A DNA stretch of 64,000 bases from RGIG8748 sp045646525 (GTDB taxonomy: Bacteria > Bacillota > Clostridia > UMGS1810), in NCBI GenBank assembly GCA_045646525.1, contig JAZRKX010000007.1, forward strand, positions 21,271 through 85,270. The letters are read 5' to 3'. Made by a program: the position numbers and the translations under genes. Within the stretch, counting starts at the first letter, position 1. Each line of letters begins with the position of its first letter. Below are positions 1 to 7,224 of the stretch, in pieces. Below the pieces are notes generated by a model. That model saw only the letters and a list, made by a program, of their open reading frames with translations. It searched no databases and was not told where the DNA came from.

Positions 1-1130
1 AACCCCTTGCTACACCTCCCGGTAAGCTCTCCCTCGGTTCACAGGTAGAAAAGGCAGAAGCAGCATGTAACGAATACCTCGGTATAGATACATCCACATT
101 TGTTACAAACGCTACAGCAGGCTTTGAAATAGCATACAAGTATGCAAACTTAAAGGCAGGCGACGAAGTTATAGTTCCTGCTATCACATTCGTAGCTACA
201 ATGGCATACCCCTTAGCTATAGGCTGTAAGCTCGTATTTGCAGACGTAGATCCCAGAACTATCAACATGGATCCTGCAGATGTTGCAAGAAAGATTACAG
301 ACAAGACCAAGATGATAGTTCCCGTACATATCGGCGGTTATCCTGTTGATCTTGATCCTATTATGGAACTTGCAAGAAAGCACGATATATTAGTTCTCGA
401 AGATGCCGCTCACGGTTTCGGTGCTATGTACAAGGGCAAGAAGCTCGGTACAATAGGTGACTTTGCAGCATTCTCCATGCACGAAGTTAAGAACATCACC
501 TCCTTTGGTGAAGGCGGTATTCTTACCACAACTGTTCCCGGCTTCGGACCCGACATGAAGAGAGCTCGTTTCTTAGGTCTCGATTTCTCCTGTCCTATCA
601 AGGATTGGCTCTACAACATCACTCCCATTCCGGGTAAGGAAGGCCCCTTCATGGCAGGAAACTCCTCTACTACAGAAATCCAGGGCTTAGGTCTTGCTCT
701 TCAGGTAGCACGTAACGAAGAAATCATCGCTACACGTCGTCAGGCTGCTGAGTACCTTACAGGCAGATTCGCAGAAAACGACGCTATCATTCCTCAGCTT
801 CTCGATACAGAGGACATTAAGCCTTCTTACCATATGTATCTTCTCCAGATTGACCCCGCAAAAGCAGGCGGAGACATTCAGGTATTAAAGAAGAAGTTAG
901 AAGAAAAGGGCGTTACACAGATTGCTCACTTCGGACCTCTCTACAGATTCAAGGTTGTACAGGATATGGGTTACAATTCAGACGAAATTGCAAAGACATG
1001 CCCCAACTGCGAAGAAGTATTCTACAAGAAATTTACACATCTTCCCCTCTATGGCTTAAGCCAGGAGCAGCTCGAATACATGGCAGATGCAGTTCTTGAA
1101 TCCGTAAAGGAAATGCAAGAAGGCAGATAA
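1..1130 (+). CDS. DegT/DnrJ/EryC1/StrS-family aminotransferase, 5' end cut by the window
   Basis: The gene is open at the left edge; its reading frame runs from base 3, so the start codon and the first residues lie outside the window. The visible part carries the fold-type I PLP enzyme pattern of the DegT/StrS family: a PxxTFVAT substrate-loop segment, the EDAAHGFGA segment that holds the PLP-contacting Asp, and SMHEVKN, whose Lys (codon 489-491) is the expected Schiff-base lysine. Family members transaminate keto-sugars or keto-cyclitols, usually from glutamate or glutamine. The next gene on the same strand is a Gfo/Idh/MocA dehydrogenase, which suggests an oxidation-amination pair acting on a sugar; the substrate cannot be read from the sequence. 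A structured repeat begins one base after the stop codon. Confidence 0.9.
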   Translation, partial: PLATPPGKLSLGSQVEKAEAACNEYLGIDTSTFVTNATAGFEIAYKYANLKAGDEVIVPAITFVATMAYPLAIGCKLVFADVDPRTINMDPADVARKITDKTKMIVPVHIGGYPVDLDPIMELARKHDILVLEDAAHGFGAMYKGKKLGTIGDFAAFSMHEVKNITSFGEGGILTTTVPGFGPDMKRARFLGLDFSCPIKDWLYNITPIPGKEGPFMAGNSSTTEIQGLGLALQVARNEEIIATRRQAAEYLTGRFAENDAIIPQLLDTEDIKPSYHMYLLQIDPAKAGGDIQVLKKKLEEKGVTQIAHFGPLYRFKVVQDMGYNSDEIAKTCPNCEEVFYKKFTHLPLYGLSQEQLEYMADAVLESVKEMQEGR

Positions 1131-1131
1131 T

Positions 1132-1374
1132 GGGAATGTAAAAAAAGCGAAGAACGCTTATAGGCTTGATTACTAACATCACACAGTGTTAAATATCAGC
1201 AAAACAATTAAATTTATGTAGAAATCTGCAATAATGCAGATTTCTCATATTTTTAGCCTATAAGCTCTAAGCGGACTTCACCTCTCGGCGTACCTTTGTA
1301 CGCCTTCGGGTATCCCTCGCAAGGCAAACCTTACTCGGTTCAGTTCGCTTATTCTTCATCTTTTTTCTATCCCC
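1132..1374 (+). repeat. Structured intergenic repeat, copy 1 of 3
   Basis: This roughly 243-bp element shares long identical blocks with copies at 51439-51654 and 63860-64000. It starts with GGGAATG and ends with a TATCCCC-type end, so the tips are imperfect inverted repeats. Internal stems are GCTTATAGGCT (1156-1166) with AGCCTATAAGC (1255-1265), GAAATCTGCA with TGCAGATTTC, GGCGTAC (1287-1293) with GTACGCC (1298-1304), and TAAGCGGAC with GTTCGCTTA at the right end. Compared with copy 2 it has about 27 extra bases after the GGCGTAC hairpin, which include a small AAGG-CAAA-CCTT hairpin. It has no coding capacity that resembles a protein. It could be a MITE-like mobile palindrome or a structured RNA. 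Confidence 0.85.
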
Positions 1375-1407
1375 TCAATTTGACTATATTTAAAAGAGGT
1401 GTAATAA

Positions 1408-2451
1408 ATGAAAATTAAATGGGGTGTTATAGGCTGCGGAGGCATAGCATACAGAAGAACAATTCCCGGTATGATGCTTTCCGAAAACAGCGAGCTTGTG
1501 GCTGTAATGGATACAAATTTCGAAGCAGCCAAAAATGTTAAAGAAGAATTCGGTGCAAAGTACGCATTTGAAACAGTAGAAGAAGTACTTGCTATTTCCG
1601 AAATAGATGCAGTATATATTGCTACACCTGTATTCTGCCACAAGGAGCAGGCTATGGCTGCTGCCAAGGCAGGAAAGCACATCCTTTTGGAAAAGCCTAT
1701 GGGACTTACTATAGAAGAATCCAAGGAAATTGCAGATTTCTGCAAGGCTCAGGGCGTTAAGCTCGGTGTAGGGCTTATGATGCGTTTTTCCGCATACCAT
1801 CAGAAGATGAAAGAGCTCATTGCAGCAGGCGCTATAGGCGATGTTGTTTCTATGAGAGCACAGCTTACCTGCTGGTATCCCGAAATTCCCGGCAACTGGC
1901 GTCAGGACAAGACCCGTTCGGGCGGCGGCGCACTCATGGATATGGGTATACACTGTATAGACCTTCTCCAGTACATTTCGGGTACAAAGGCAGTTACCGT
2001 TACCGGCTTTAGCCAGAATCAGACTTTTGGATATACAGCCGAAGACTCGGGTGCTGTTCTTATGAAGATGGATAACGGCGCTACAGCATATGTTGATTCC
2101 AACTTCAACATTCCCGACAATGCCGCAAAATGCCGTATTGAGTTCTACGGTACAAAGGGCTCTATACTTTCCGAGGGCACAATAAGTCAGGTAGAAACAG
2201 GCGAGATTGTACTTACAACCTCCGATGATACCGCAGGCTACAATGCAAAGCAGAACAGAGAAGACGGCGACGGCTCTGTTATAGTAGAGGTTATAACAGG
2301 CAATATGTATGAAAAGGAAATTTCTTCCTTTGCAAATGCTATCATAAACGATACCGAGCCTGCAATTACTGCTTGCGATGCAATAAATGTACAGACAATA
2401 GTAGAAAAGGCATACGAAGCATCAGCAGAGGGTGTATACAAGAACTTATAA
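1408..2451 (+). CDS. Gfo/Idh/MocA-family NAD(P)-dependent oxidoreductase
   Basis: The 347-residue protein has the length and layout of the family. An N-terminal Rossmann domain starts at residue 5 with GVIGCGGIA (dinucleotide binding), followed by the typical ATPVFCHKEQ and LLEKPMG segments; EKP (about residues 95-97) contains the lysine that acts in catalysis in this family. The C-terminal half is the alpha/beta dimerisation and substrate domain and includes the GGGALMDMGIHCIDLLQY helix with the usual His-Asp pair. The start codon is preceded by AAAGAGGTG. It follows a DegT-type aminotransferase on the same strand, so it probably oxidises a sugar or cyclitol hydroxyl that is then aminated; that is inference from context. 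A terminator follows directly. Confidence 0.93.
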   Translation: MKIKWGVIGCGGIAYRRTIPGMMLSENSELVAVMDTNFEAAKNVKEEFGAKYAFETVEEVLAISEIDAVYIATPVFCHKEQAMAAAKAGKHILLEKPMGLTIEESKEIADFCKAQGVKLGVGLMMRFSAYHQKMKELIAAGAIGDVVSMRAQLTCWYPEIPGNWRQDKTRSGGGALMDMGIHCIDLLQYISGTKAVTVTGFSQNQTFGYTAEDSGAVLMKMDNGATAYVDSNFNIPDNAAKCRIEFYGTKGSILSEGTISQVETGEIVLTTSDDTAGYNAKQNREDGDGSVIVEVITGNMYEKEISSFANAIINDTEPAITACDAINVQTIVEKAYEASAEGVYKNL

Positions 2452-2463
2452 TAAAGATTTGCG

Positions 2464-2494
2464 CAGAGGGCGATAATCGCTCTCTGTTTTTTTT
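2464..2494 (+). terminator. Rho-independent terminator after the oxidoreductase gene
   Basis: A 10-bp stem (CAGAGGGCGA with TCGCTCTCTG, one G-T pair) with a 3-base loop is followed by eight T residues. Confidence 0.9.
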
Positions 2495-2524
2495 GTGTGC
2501 TGATGTACCGTGATATATACACTA

Positions 2525-2553
2525 TTGACATACTTGCATTTTTGTGTTATAAA
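2525..2553 (+). promoter_or_regulatory. SigA-type promoter of the secreted-protein gene
   Basis: TTGACA (2525-2530), a 17-bp spacer and TATAAA (2548-2553) lie 54 bp before the start codon of the next gene. Confidence 0.75.
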
Positions 2554-2606
2554 TTTGTTATGTTGTTTACAAAATTCTACATTATATAACACAAGGAGAG
2601 ACAGTT

Positions 2607-3968
2607 ATGAAAAGCAAACTCGTTGCAATGTTCTTATTTATTACGATAACAGCAAGTATTATCACCGTACCGGTAATCGCTTACGAAGGAAACATATTTT
2701 ATGATTATGAGCCGGGAGAAATGCCGGAGAACATGTTCAAGTCGGATGAAGAAGTGAGGGCAGAATATGGAGACTATGGATTTTTGGATTTCGTCCATCC
2801 TTCATGTCCGCAGGATAACAACCCTGCCGTTAGTGTTGAAAAAACTGACACTACTTACATAATAACAGGAGAAGGTAACAAAGGCGAGATAATATCAGGA
2901 AGCGCCCCGAGTGACTTGAGCAGTGTCCACGGTATATATTTTGACGGAAATGCAATTAAGGGAAACAATGCTGATTCAACAGGAACTATAATAAGCGGTG
3001 ATATCGCCGGCGGGAAGAACTATGTATATTCCATACAGGTAAGAAATAAAAATTCAGATATAGAACCTAATGTTTATCTTCGCCTCTGGGATTCGGATTA
3101 TGCTTTATACCCCAATGCCCATTATTCCAAGGAATATGATAAAGCAGGGATGAAAATCACAGGAACAGACTGGATAGACCTCAAAGGTACAATAGAGAAT
3201 CCCGACGATAGCCAAAAAGAACATAATGGTGACAATGCAGACGAAATCAGTTTAGGCTTCCCTAGCACTAAAACATATGCAGGCAGCGAAGTTGAATTCA
3301 ACTTTACAGATGAATCCGAGGGTATGTACAGAGCATACTTTGCAGAAGAAAAGCCATATAATATCACAAACACTCTCACAACAGACAACTCAGCTCTTGA
3401 AGAGGGTGGACAAGCGGCATTTAAGGCAGAGGTGCTTAATCAGGTTGGACTTCCCGGTTATCTGGAACAAGATTTAAAATGGAAAGTGATGAACAAGGCA
3501 AGGACTTCCGAGATTGACGGTTTTACAATTAAAGCAGGGGAAGACGGCACTGCAACTGTCAAGGTAAACGGTGCAAAGGCAGGCACATACGATGTTGTTG
3601 CATACAGCGAAAAATACAAAATGGCAAAAGGTGTTGAAATCACAGTTCGCGGTGAAGAGGTTACAAAAATCAATATAGATAATACTGTATCAGGTAAGTT
3701 TACTCTGGATGGTCTCGAAGTTGTAAAATCAGAAGCGGAAAAGATTCTTGTAGTTGTAGCAAGCTATACTAATACAGAGGGCGTTAAAAAGATAGAAGAT
3801 GTAGACAAAGCGGAACTTACAGTAATAGTCGGGACAGCTCAGCTTTCGGATGAAATAACAATCACCGTGAGTAAGGGTAACGATGTAAGAGTGTTTGTAT
3901 GGAATGCAGCTAATCTTGCACCTGTAACACTTGCAAGCGGTGTTGTAGCTGAATACAAAATTCAATAA
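2607..3968 (+). CDS. Secreted protein with CBM-like and Ig-like regions, function unknown
   Basis: The 453-residue product begins with a clear signal peptide (MKSK, hydrophobic core about residues 5-22, likely cleavage before YEGN). Residues about 105-200 read like a jelly-roll carbohydrate-binding module (GKNYVYSIQVRNKN ... DWIDLKG). Residues about 255-350 look like a bacterial Ig-like domain (DGTATVKVNGAKAGTYDVVA). The last 80 residues carry the DVRVFVW-type motif seen at the C-termini of many clostridial surface proteins. No catalytic domain, LPXTG motif or SLH repeat is visible, so it is probably released or loosely attached. It has its own promoter, is preceded by AAGGAGAGA and is not in an operon. 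The domain calls are by eye and tentative. Confidence 0.8.
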   Translation: MKSKLVAMFLFITITASIITVPVIAYEGNIFYDYEPGEMPENMFKSDEEVRAEYGDYGFLDFVHPSCPQDNNPAVSVEKTDTTYIITGEGNKGEIISGSAPSDLSSVHGIYFDGNAIKGNNADSTGTIISGDIAGGKNYVYSIQVRNKNSDIEPNVYLRLWDSDYALYPNAHYSKEYDKAGMKITGTDWIDLKGTIENPDDSQKEHNGDNADEISLGFPSTKTYAGSEVEFNFTDESEGMYRAYFAEEKPYNITNTLTTDNSALEEGGQAAFKAEVLNQVGLPGYLEQDLKWKVMNKARTSEIDGFTIKAGEDGTATVKVNGAKAGTYDVVAYSEKYKMAKGVEITVRGEEVTKINIDNTVSGKFTLDGLEVVKSEAEKILVVVASYTNTEGVKKIEDVDKAELTVIVGTAQLSDEITITVSKGNDVRVFVWNAANLAPVTLASGVVAEYKIQ

Positions 3969-3975
3969 AAAACAG

Positions 3976-4004
3976 TTGACATTTGTGTTATGCTGTGATA
4001 TAAT
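3976..4004 (+). promoter_or_regulatory. SigA promoter of the rplU operon
   Basis: TTGACA (3976-3981), a 17-bp spacer and TATAAT (3999-4004) form a perfect consensus promoter only 8 bp after the preceding stop codon. It drives rplU-prp-rpmA. Confidence 0.88.
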
Positions 4005-4023
4005 TTCATGGTAAACGCATAAG

Positions 4024-4060
4024 TACGGTCCAAAAAATCTGCCTTGGGGCAGATACCGTA
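4024..4060 (+). promoter_or_regulatory. L21 leader-like hairpin in the rplU 5' UTR
   Basis: The leader between the promoter and rplU folds as TACGGT (4024-4029) with ACCGTA (4055-4060), enclosing an inner stem TCTGCC (4038-4043) with GGCAGA (4048-4053). Position and two-tier shape match the known L21 leader of Firmicutes, which is thought to mediate autoregulation of the L21/L27 operon. I assign it by position and shape, not by a covariance model. Confidence 0.6.
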
Positions 4061-4095
4061 AATTAGCGATATCATATTGAAGGAGGTGCTTCATA

Positions 4096-4404
4096 ATGTA
4101 TGCAATTATTGAAACAGGCGGCAAGCAGTACAAGGTTTCCGAAGGTGATGTAATCTTCATCGAAAAGGTAGCAGGTAGCGAAGGCGATGCCGTTAAGTTT
4201 GACAAGGTACTCGCAGTAGGCGGCGAAAAGACAGCTATCGGTGCTCCCGTAGTTGAAGGCGCAACTGTAGATGCCAAGGTTCTCGCACAGGGTAAGGGCA
4301 AGAAGGTTATTGTCTTCAAGTACAAGCCCAAAAAAGGCGAAAAGTGCAAAAAGGGCCACAGACAGCTCTTTACCAAAGTTCAGATTGAAAAGATCAACGC
4401 GTAA
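4096..4404 (+). CDS. rplU: 50S ribosomal protein L21
   Basis: The 102-residue product has the standard L21 length and motifs: YAIIETGGKQYKVSEGD at the N-terminus, the KVLAVGG strand, and the conserved KYKPKKGEKCKKGHRQ basic tail that contacts 23S rRNA. A strong AAGGAGGTG lies 7 bases before the ATG. It is the first gene of the conserved rplU-prp-rpmA operon of Firmicutes; prp starts 3 bases downstream. Confidence 0.98.
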   Translation: MYAIIETGGKQYKVSEGDVIFIEKVAGSEGDAVKFDKVLAVGGEKTAIGAPVVEGATVDAKVLAQGKGKKVIVFKYKPKKGEKCKKGHRQLFTKVQIEKINA

Positions 4405-4407
4405 GCC

Positions 4408-4740
4408 ATGACAGAGGTTAAGCTTTATCGCGACAATGGTGCCAATATCGTAAAAGGTGTTGTATCGGGTCATACAGGCTACGAGGACACAGGCTATGAT
4501 ATTGTGTGTGCATCCGTTTCATCGGTATATTTCATGGCTTTAAACGGCATAGAAAATGTACTTAACATTAAATTCGGCTACAGTACAGGCGATGCTTTTG
4601 CAGAGTTTATACTTCCCGATGATTTGAATGATGAACAAACAAGTAAAATAAATATATTGTTGGATTCTATGTATTTGTTCCTTAAAGATTTAGAGGAGCA
4701 GTACCCCGACAATGTTAAAGTTACCGAATTGGAGGTGTAA
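4408..4740 (+). CDS. prp: Ribosomal-processing cysteine protease Prp (YsxB family)
   Basis: The 110-residue protein lies between rplU and rpmA, the diagnostic position of Prp. It carries GHTGYEDTGYDIVCASVS, with His22 and Cys34 at the same positions as the catalytic dyad described for Prp of Staphylococcus aureus. In Firmicutes and relatives Prp removes the N-terminal extension of L27, an essential step in 50S maturation. The substrate's extension is present in the next gene. Codon usage and spacing match the operon. Confidence 0.95.
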   Translation: MTEVKLYRDNGANIVKGVVSGHTGYEDTGYDIVCASVSSVYFMALNGIENVLNIKFGYSTGDAFAEFILPDDLNDEQTSKINILLDSMYLFLKDLEEQYPDNVKVTELEV

Positions 4741-4744
4741 TTTG

Positions 4745-5029
4745 ATGTTTACTTTAAATATTCAGTTATTTGCTCATAAAAAAGGTATGGGTAGTACCAA
4801 GAACGGCAGAGACAGCGAATCCAAGCGTCTTGGCGTTAAGAGAGGCGACGGCCAGTTTGTTACAGCAGGCAACATCCTCGTAAGACAGAGAGGTACTAAA
4901 ATACACCCCGGCATCAATGTTAAGAAGGGTAGCGACGATACTCTCTTTGCAGTTGCTGATGGCAAGGTTAAGTTTGAAAGACTTGGCAGGGATAAGAAGC
5001 AGGTAAGCGTATACGAAATCGCTCAGTAA
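4745..5029 (+). CDS. rpmA: 50S ribosomal protein L27 with Prp-cleavable N-terminal extension
   Basis: The start at 4745 follows GGAGGTG with 7-base spacing; longer in-frame starts lie inside prp and were rejected. The product (94 residues) opens with MFTLNIQLFA followed by HKKG. This is the Firmicute-type extension ending in a hydrophobic LFA segment, which Prp cleaves to expose the mature N-terminus that reaches the peptidyl-transferase centre. The rest is a normal L27 (GSTKNGRDSESKRLGVKRGDG, then QRGTKIHPG). It is the last gene of the operon and is followed by a terminator. Confidence 0.97.
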   Translation: MFTLNIQLFAHKKGMGSTKNGRDSESKRLGVKRGDGQFVTAGNILVRQRGTKIHPGINVKKGSDDTLFAVADGKVKFERLGRDKKQVSVYEIAQ

Positions 5030-5055
5030 TCCTTGTGACAAATAACACAACTATC

Positions 5056-5083
5056 AAATCCCGGGTTTTGCCCGGGATTTTTT
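5056..5083 (+). terminator. Terminator of the rplU-prp-rpmA operon
   Basis: A 10-bp perfect stem AAATCCCGGG / CCCGGGATTT with a 5-base loop runs into T residues. Confidence 0.93.
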
Positions 5084-5107
5084 GCGATGAATATGTTTTA
5101 TTATAAA

Positions 5108-5136
5108 TTGACATAATGTTTCTTGTGTGTTATAAT
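5108..5136 (+). promoter_or_regulatory. Consensus promoter of the small hydrophobic peptide gene
   Basis: TTGACA (5108-5113), a 17-bp spacer and TATAAT (5131-5136) form a perfect SigA promoter about 65 bp before the peptide start codon. It faces a second perfect promoter at 5351-5379 on the other strand. Confidence 0.85.
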
Positions 5137-5201
5137 TCCTTTGTGCAGCAAGAGAAACGCCGGCGGTTGTTTCCGACACCTCTATGAAAGGGGGTGTTGA
5201 T

Positions 5202-5264
5202 GTGGAAGAAATAATTTCTTTTACTCTGTTAGTAATGATTATTATCCTTTACATAAAGAAGTGA
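5202..5264 (+). CDS. Holin-like / type I toxin-like small membrane peptide
   Basis: GTG at 5202 opens a 20-residue frame, MEEIISFTLLVMIIILYIKK. It is one hydrophobic segment preceded by two acids and ended by two lysines, the layout of Firmicute 'putative holin-like toxin' and Fst/TxpA-type peptides. AAAGGGGGTG lies just upstream; an in-frame ATG at 5184 would add six residues but overlaps the Shine-Dalgarno. The stop codon lies in the left arm of a terminator. A consensus promoter in front and a convergent consensus promoter behind give the standard toxin mRNA / antisense RNA geometry of type I systems. The function is inferred from this architecture. Confidence 0.6.
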   Translation: MEEIISFTLLVMIIILYIKK

Positions 5265-5290
5265 CCGCCACTTCTGCAAAAGTGACGGTC
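5263..5290. terminator. Terminator of the toxin-like mRNA, possibly shared by both strands
   Basis: GACCGCCACTT (5263-5273) and AAGTGACGGTC (5280-5290) pair around a 6-base loop (one mismatch), followed by GTTTAATTT on the plus strand. The stem overlaps the peptide stop codon. The minus-strand T tract is weaker. Confidence 0.75.
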
Positions 5291-5345
5291 GTTTAATTTA
5301 AATTACCTGTTTTGCGGAAACAACTAATGTCGTTTCCTCTTGATA
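5263..5345 (-). ncRNA. Candidate antisense RNA opposing the small peptide mRNA
   Basis: A perfect minus-strand promoter at 5351-5379 predicts a transcript starting near 5344 and running toward the shared terminator, overlapping the 3' end of the toxin-like mRNA. The predicted RNA contains GTTGTTTCCG, a sequence also present in the toxin 5' UTR (5166-5175). The existence and length of this RNA are inferred from the promoter and terminator only. Confidence 0.35.
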
Positions 5346-5350
5346 TATTC

Positions 5351-5379
5351 ATAATAACATGTTTGATTTAATATGTCAA
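5351..5379 (-). promoter_or_regulatory. Minus-strand consensus promoter facing the toxin-like gene
   Basis: Read on the minus strand: TTGACA (5379-5374), 17 bp, TATTAT (5356-5351). It points away from obgE and toward the small peptide gene, with no minus-strand protein gene downstream of it. Confidence 0.75.
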
Positions 5380-5400
5380 GTTAAAAAGGAGAGAATTGCA

Positions 5401-6678
5401 ATGCTTGCAGATACAGCCGAAATTTATATAGAAGCCGGCAACGGCGGAAACGGTCTTGTAAGCTTCCATAGAGAAAAATATGTTGCCGCAGGCGGTCCCG
5501 ACGGCGGAGACGGCGGCAACGGCGGAAGCGTTATATTTATAGCTGATGAAAAAATGAGCACCCTTTCCGACTTCCGTTATCAGCGCAAGTACAAGGCGCA
5601 AAACGGCGAAGACGGCAGAGCAGCCAAAAGCTCGGGAAAAAACGGCGAAAACCTCATGGTTAAGGTGCCCTGCGGTACCATAATCCGCGATATAGACCAG
5701 GACAGAGTAATTGCCGATATGAAGACACCGGGGCAGACCTTTGTAGCCGCAAAGGGAGGAAGCGGCGGTTGGGGCAACAGCCATTTTGCCACTGCTACAA
5801 GGCAGATACCCCGCTTTGCAAAAAGCGGCATAGACGGCGAGAGCCGCAATATCAAGCTTGAGCTTAAGCTCCTTGCAGATGTAGGACTTGTGGGATTTCC
5901 CAATGTTGGAAAATCCACCCTTCTTTCGGTTGTGAGCGATGCCAAGCCCAAGATTGCCAACTATCATTTTACAACCCTTGAGCCTAACCTTGGTGTTGTA
6001 AGAACAAACGATGCATCAAGCTTTGTTATAGCAGATATCCCCGGTCTCATAGAGGGCGCGGGTGAGGGCGTAGGTCTGGGACATGAGTTCCTGCGCCATG
6101 TAGAGAGAACAAGACTTCTCATTCATGTGGTGGATGCCTCGGGTATAGAGGGCAGAAACCCCATAGAAGATTTCGACCTTATAAATAAGGAACTCAAAAC
6201 TTACAACGAGGCTCTTTCGGAGCGACCGCAGATAGTTGCGGCAAACAAGATGGATGTTGTGTATGACGAGGCTATATATGATGGCTTTTGCACCGAGATG
6301 GAAAGCCGAGGCTATAAGGTTTTTCGTATAAGCGCCGCTGCAAACAAGGGTGTAGCAGAGCTTATGATGTATGTTGCATCTGTACTCGATACCATACCCG
6401 TACCTGTACTCTATGATGAGGACGAGGCGGAGACTCTTGTTATATCCTACAAGGATGACCTGCCGTTTACTGTACGCATAGAGGACGGTGTATATGTGGT
6501 TGAGGGAAGCTGGGTTAAGCGCATGATAGGTTCCACCAACTTTGAAGATAACGAATCTCTCCAGTATTTCCAGAACGCATTAAGGAAAAAAGGTGTTATC
6601 AAAGCTCTGGAAAAAGAGGGTATACAAGAGGGAGACCTTGTTCGTATGTACGAACTTGAGTTTGATTATATGAAATAA
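5401..6678 (+). CDS. obgE: GTPase ObgE/CgtA
   Basis: The 425-residue protein starts at the ATG at 5401 (AAAAGGAGAG upstream); an ATG 42 bases earlier in frame was rejected because it lies in a promoter region and lacks a Shine-Dalgarno. Residues 1-160 form the glycine-rich Obg fold (AGNGGNGLVSFHREKYV, GGDGGNGGSV). The G domain follows, with G1 GFPNVGKST, G3 DIPGLIEGA and G4 NKMD. The C-terminal OCT domain (about 345-425) is present. ObgE acts in 50S assembly and stress signalling and commonly lies downstream of rpmA, as here. It has its own terminator. Confidence 0.98.
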   Translation: MLADTAEIYIEAGNGGNGLVSFHREKYVAAGGPDGGDGGNGGSVIFIADEKMSTLSDFRYQRKYKAQNGEDGRAAKSSGKNGENLMVKVPCGTIIRDIDQDRVIADMKTPGQTFVAAKGGSGGWGNSHFATATRQIPRFAKSGIDGESRNIKLELKLLADVGLVGFPNVGKSTLLSVVSDAKPKIANYHFTTLEPNLGVVRTNDASSFVIADIPGLIEGAGEGVGLGHEFLRHVERTRLLIHVVDASGIEGRNPIEDFDLINKELKTYNEALSERPQIVAANKMDVVYDEAIYDGFCTEMESRGYKVFRISAAANKGVAELMMYVASVLDTIPVPVLYDEDEAETLVISYKDDLPFTVRIEDGVYVVEGSWVKRMIGSTNFEDNESLQYFQNALRKKGVIKALEKEGIQEGDLVRMYELEFDYMK

Positions 6679-6682
6679 AATA

Positions 6683-6719
6683 TTTGCCCCGCGGTCATTG
6701 ACAAGCGGGGCAAATTTTT
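6683..6719 (+). terminator. Terminator after obgE
   Basis: TTTGCCCCGC (6683-6692) pairs with GCGGGGCAAA (6705-6714), followed by five T. The 12-base loop contains the -35 box of the next promoter. Confidence 0.92.
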
Positions 6720-6727
6720 AGTATAAT
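6698..6727 (+). promoter_or_regulatory. SigA promoter of the yhbY-leuS operon, nested in the obgE terminator
   Basis: TTGACA (6698-6703), an 18-bp spacer and TATAAT (6722-6727). The -35 hexamer starts inside the loop of the obgE terminator and ends three bases into the region before the right arm. Confidence 0.75.
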
Positions 6728-6783
6728 AATATAATGGAAAAAGTGTGTACTTTTCTTATTGTATGAAAGGATTGCATAAGCAT

Positions 6784-7218
6784 ATGATAACAAGTAAAGA
6801 GAGAGCTTTTTTAAGAAGCCTTGCAAACAAAATAGATTCATCCGTACAAATAGGTAAGGGCGGTATAAATGAAAACATGCTCACTCTTGTGGAAGATATC
6901 CTTGAAAAGAAAGAGCTTGTAAAGGTGCATGTACTGGAAAATGCCTTTGCCGATGTAAGAGATGTATGCCACGAGCTTTCGTCTCTTGTGCATGCGGAGG
7001 AAGTACAGGTCATAGGAAGAAGATTTGTGCTTTATAAGGAGTCCCGCGAAAATAAGAGAATAAACCTTAATAAACTCACGGTTAAAACCGAAGAAAAGAA
7101 AGAAAATAAAAAAGAGATAAAACCACTCTATAAAGCCAAGAAAAAGCTTGCAGAGGAGCGCAAAAAGGCTAAAGAGGCGAGGGAAAAGAGAGCCAAGTAC
7201 TTTAAAAAGCAGAGGTGA
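6784..7218 (+). CDS. yhbY: YhbY/CRM-domain RNA-binding protein with basic C-terminal tail
   Basis: The CRM domain (residues about 1-97) shows the family pattern MITSKERAFLRSLAN, then IGKGG (the GxxG loop), and a VKVHVLEN strand; YhbY proteins associate with pre-50S ribosomes. About 47 further residues are mostly Lys, Glu and Arg (KKKLAEERKKAKEAREKR), an extension not needed for the domain and probably a charged helix that contacts RNA. I start it at 6784, where the CRM domain begins. An in-frame ATG at 6763 would add seven residues; the nearest AAAGGA lies between the two, so the start is not certain. nadD begins 6 bases downstream. Confidence 0.9.
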   Translation: MITSKERAFLRSLANKIDSSVQIGKGGINENMLTLVEDILEKKELVKVHVLENAFADVRDVCHELSSLVHAEEVQVIGRRFVLYKESRENKRINLNKLTVKTEEKKENKKEIKPLYKAKKKLAEERKKAKEAREKRAKYFKKQR

Positions 7219-7224
7219 TTAGCT

